Assembly: GCA_019693395.1 (NCBI GenBank)
Contig: JAAMXP010000672.1
Span: 3,926 to 67,925, forward strand
DNA: 64,000 nt
Source of the DNA: Ettlia oleoabundans
Taxonomy: Eukaryota; Chlorophyta; Chlorophyceae; Chlamydomonadales
Reading direction: 5' to 3'
The notes beneath the pieces are model-generated. The model ran no database searches. It was not told where the DNA came from and saw nothing but the letters and a program-made list of their open reading frames with translations. Of the stretch, positions 60,701 to 64,000 are shown piece by piece. The translations under genes were made by a program, and so were the position numbers. Positions within the stretch are counted from its first letter, which is position 1. Every line of letters starts with the position of its first letter.

Positions 60701-63700
60701 CTTGCTGTCCATCTCCTGCCACACCACGTTCTGCGGTGCAAAGGGGCCGCAGGGGTGCGGTGGGGGCGGTCGGAGTGGGGTGGGGACAGGCATGACAAGC
60801 ATTCCTAACCTTTAGGCTGCTAGATAGGCACAGAACAAGCCAGCCAACCCCACATGGGCACCCCCAGATTATTGGCCAGGCCCATTCGCAACCTGGCAAT
60901 GCTGAGTTTCCTGTTCCCGCCCATCCAACACGTGCAAGCACCCATCAGGCGCCACCAGCCACTCACTAGCGAAGGGAATCCCGTGTAGCTCCCGTTGCGC
61001 CTCACATCCTCCAGGAAGTGCCCCACAACAGAGGTAGGGATCACATAGCCCACAGACTGAACATTGTTGGGGGAAGAGGGCACATCATGGGGTGGATGAA
61101 GTGGTGCGTGATAGTGAGTGCAAAGAACTGGCTGTGCGGACTGATTTTTGTTGGATTACACAGAAGTTGATAGTTTTTTGTGCGCAAGGTGCTGGTGATG
61201 CCATTTCAAGCGGCCCAATGACACAAGCCGGCCCCACCCACCTGCATGGTGCTGCCGCTGAGGCTCTGGAAGGCAATGCCCACGCACTGACCCTGCAGAG
61301 CAGCGACACAAGCAGGGAAGTGAGCAGAATGGCAGCCATCACAACGCTGGAGGCACAATGCGTGCAAAATGTAGGTGCAGTGCGATTGGTTCACACACCA
61401 GCAATGTCAGCCAGGCATGCGCTGAATCTTGTGGCTGGTGTGAGCTTGCAAATGAGCCCAAGATTCAAGGCCGGCATCCCTACAAACCACTGAGACTTGC
61501 TCACAAACAGATTCCAGCTGATTGGTACTATCCGCATCTGTCAGGCAAGTCTGCTGCACTGGGCCGTCCCCTGCCAGCCGCCCCTCACCCTTGCGTTCAT
61601 GACAGGGCCGCCGCTGTTGCCTGAGTTGATGGCGGCGTCAGTCTGGACAGCCAGCAGGCTCATGGACCCGTGGCTGTCTGCAGGCAGGAATCAAGAAATC
61701 AGGGCATTTAGGCAGCATAGCCATTGCAACCAGCAGAAAAGCCATATTAGACCGCAAAAAGTTGAACGCGGGGCGGCTGGGGTCTAGGCGGTCAGCTGGA
61801 GGGCGATCCTCGCAAAGGGTAAAAAGCAACTCCGGCGGCGAGCGGAGTGTGCAGTTTGTGGTGTTACAGGCGGTTGATGCACTCACAATGCGTCATCTGG
61901 ACACGTGACACCACACCGGCTGACACAGCCAGGCTGTCGCCGCCAATTGGGTACCTACGCGCAGGATGGGAGTGCGAGGGTCGGTAATGAAGCTGGCAGC
62001 CGAAAAGGTCAGGGAAGGGCAGGATAGCCGCAAGCCACTATAGTTGCTTAGCGAAGGAAGGGTCTGTCAAATTCATAGGGTGACTGGGCAAGGCGTGGGT
62101 CTGAGGAACGCAGCGGGCGGCCTGTGGACCCTAGCACCAGTCCAAGAGCGTCAATCAAGCAGTCATACCACATGCTCCAGCGAGACTCCTCACCCAACAA
62201 CCGCCACTGCCTCCTGCAGCGCTGGCAGGCCTCCCAGTTCCAGAGGCACAATTCCATCCCAGAATGCCTCGTCCTCCACTGCACCCGCACATCAGCAGTG
62301 GTGTTGGGCAGGGCAGGTCAAGGCAAAGCGGGACAGGGCCGGACAGCTGGTGTACCATGCAGGGGCAGAGATTACGCTTGAGAAGCTGTCGACAGAAGCA
62401 GCAGCCATTCTGTTGCAGCAACAATATTTCCGACGGTGCAACACCGTTCCTCCCATGTCACACTCTCGCTGAGCCGCTTCTAGTCCGCATTATCATGTTA
62501 TGCTCATGGCTTGGTTCAAGATGCAGGCAGCCTGCGCCCACCTTCTAGCAGCGCCACATCACACTCAGTGCCGATGGCCAACACCTTGGCTGGGTACTTC
62601 TCATCATCACCACGCCGCTTCAACTGGACCTGCGGCAGGAACAAGGACACCAGACTGAAGGACAGGGAATGGGCACAAGCGACAATGGGCCACGGGCCAT
62701 GCGACGGGGGTACTATTAGACTGTGGGGCACAAAGCTAGGCTGGCTGCCTTAATAAGGTACAGAGCTGGCCCCTAGGCAACTGCAGGGATGCAGCAGCTC
62801 CGCATTGGTGCATACAGGCGGGCTCGGTAACAGCAGCACCATGCCACTGGCCTGTGTGTTATAGGACACGCTATGGGCGTTTGTCAGCAGCCACCGCTTG
62901 CCCTCCTCCGTCTTCACAGCAAAGCCTGCAGAAAAACTTGCGAGGACTCTCAGCACCCAACACAGCACACTAAAAGCCCAGACTGGCGGTGCTGTCATAG
63001 CAGCACCCATGCTGTGAAAGCAACAGAGGGCATGAAGATTCTGTATTGCGCATTCCATGCATCACAAGCGAGGCGCACTCACCGGTGCTCTTGCTTGTGT
63101 ACTGCTGCTGGCGCTGCCAGGGTAGCGCAAAGTTGGGCTTGCTGCGACAGAATAGCAGGGTGGCAACCACAACTGGATGGACAGCTGCTGGAACCAGTTG
63201 GCAGGCGTTCATGCAGGCAAGCAACAATCAGATGGAGCAGGCAGACGAGCAGACCTGTCGGCATGCATGCATGTAGGCAGGTTTGTTGACTGTCGCGGGG
63301 TGTGTGCTCAATTCACTCACCTGTGGGTGGCAAACACCTTCACCACGGCATCCATGTGCCGCTTCAGTACCTGCAAGTCCAACATTGAGAACCAGGCGGA
63401 TAGGTCTGAGGAAGAAAGACAACCCGAGGTAGTAGAAATCATGGCATGAGGGCATAGGGAGAGGCGCATGCCAGCAACGAGCAGCAAGCCTCTGAAGCGA
63501 GGCGTGCAACAGGGATGGTAAGCTCAGGAAAGGGCGCAGGGGCGAGGTAAGCACATGAGCAAGTGCAATGAGTGAAACTAGGCGAGAACACGGGCAAGTT
63601 GCCGTGCACACCTGCGCGGTGCTGCCGCTGGTCATGATCTGCTCGGCACGCTGGTGGTTGGGTGACCGCGGAGTGTTGGGGTCCAGCATGACTGCAAGAT

Positions 63701-64000
63701 AGCGAGCCAAGGCAGGGTCACGCAGGTGAGTCAGCCAGGGCATGGCAAGGGCAGGATCCTTGATCCTGGGAAGACCATGCGGCCATCACACATCACCGCA
63801 AGTACCACAGCAAGCGTGTCTTGCACAGCACTCAATCCACCACCCTGCCAGCACCAGCACCCACTCTGCTGCTCCACGAGGTCTGTCATGGATGGCTGCA
63901 GGGAAAGCTGGAGCGGTGGCACTGGTGCCGCTCCCCGGCCGTTGTCCAGCGGCGGCAGGCACGTTGCATCGCCCTTTGCTGCCGACGGCGGCAGGCCCAG
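57725..64000 (-). CDS. DEG2-like (HtrA/DegP) serine protease, 5' end outside window
   Basis: Nineteen in-window minus-strand exons: 64000-63861, 63765-63612, 63370-63321, 63141-63083, 62925-62852, 62629-62542, 62278-62194, 61954-61887, 61677-61589, 61292-61242, 61056-60967, 60730-60653, 60290-60157, 59842-59764, 59630-59531, 59214-59117, 58800-58681, 58334-58269 and 57976-57725; 624 residues, all phases close. The triad is intact: [13 protein letters not shown] (His), [10 protein letters not shown] (Asp), [15 protein letters not shown] (Ser). [17 protein letters not shown] before the protease domain, [37 protein letters not shown] (PDZ) and [18 protein letters not shown] match plant chloroplast DEG2, which degrades damaged photosystem proteins. 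The C-terminus after the second PDZ-like part carries an Ala/Gly tail. One intron has a perfect GC donor (GAG|GCAAGT at 59763). Confidence 0.93.

Overview
This window is nuclear DNA of a green alga (Chlorophyta, probably a core chlorophyte). The evidence is: genes split by many short GT-AG (and some GC-AG) introns with ctgcag-type acceptors; TGTAA polyadenylation signals downstream of many stops; GC-rich coding sequence with CAG/GCN low-complexity runs; and plant-type gene families (plastid ABC1 kinase, DEG2-like protease, oil-body-associated protein, COV1-like membrane protein, LCAT3-type phospholipase, SWIB/DEK_C protein, H2A.Z). There is no operon structure, CRISPR array, rRNA or convincing tRNA. 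The genus cannot be fixed from this sequence.

Layout, left to right (strand): RraA-like last exon (+, 32-130); unrecognised conserved protein (-, 998-4133); histone H2A.Z (-, 4716-6190); OBAP1-like oil-body protein (-, 7511-9857); ABC1-family kinase (+, 10121-14464); COV1-like DUF502 membrane protein (-, 15013-17326); LCAT/phospholipase (+, 17704-20793); decayed 2OG-Fe(II) oxygenase-family gene (+, 21201-24551); crescerin/TOGARAM-type TOG protein (+, 24885-31380); CRAL-TRIO/Sec14 protein (-, 31929-33654); Sel1-repeat protein (-, 34049-35250); Q/A-rich unknown (-, 35380-37168); small one-TM Cys-motif protein (+, 37446-38001); DEK_C + two SWIB domains (-, 38639-42019); FYV7-like rRNA-processing factor (+, 42916-44222); short MTHFR (-, 44786-47822); cis-prenyltransferase (+, 48333-50427); large Q-rich putative transcriptional regulator (+, 51858-56426); DEG2-like protease lacking its 5' end (-, 57725-64000).

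The genes do not form one pathway. Several act on lipids or membranes (OBAP1, ABC1K, COV1-like, LCAT, Sec14, cis-prenyltransferase) and others are chromatin or RNA housekeeping genes. Many lie head to head across short spacers (OBAP1/ABC1K 263 bp; COV1/LCAT 377 bp; Q-rich/TM protein 277 bp; MTHFR/cis-prenyltransferase 510 bp) and others converge tail to tail.

Exon models were built by hand from reading-frame continuity, splice-site phase and remembered family sequences. Where I give a residue count, every intron phase closes. I found no obvious new defence or mobile system. The points most worth checking are the degraded oxygenase gene, a non-canonical splice junction in H2A.Z, a catalytic-only MTHFR, the crescerin linker motif and the unclassified regulator at 51.9-56.4 kb.
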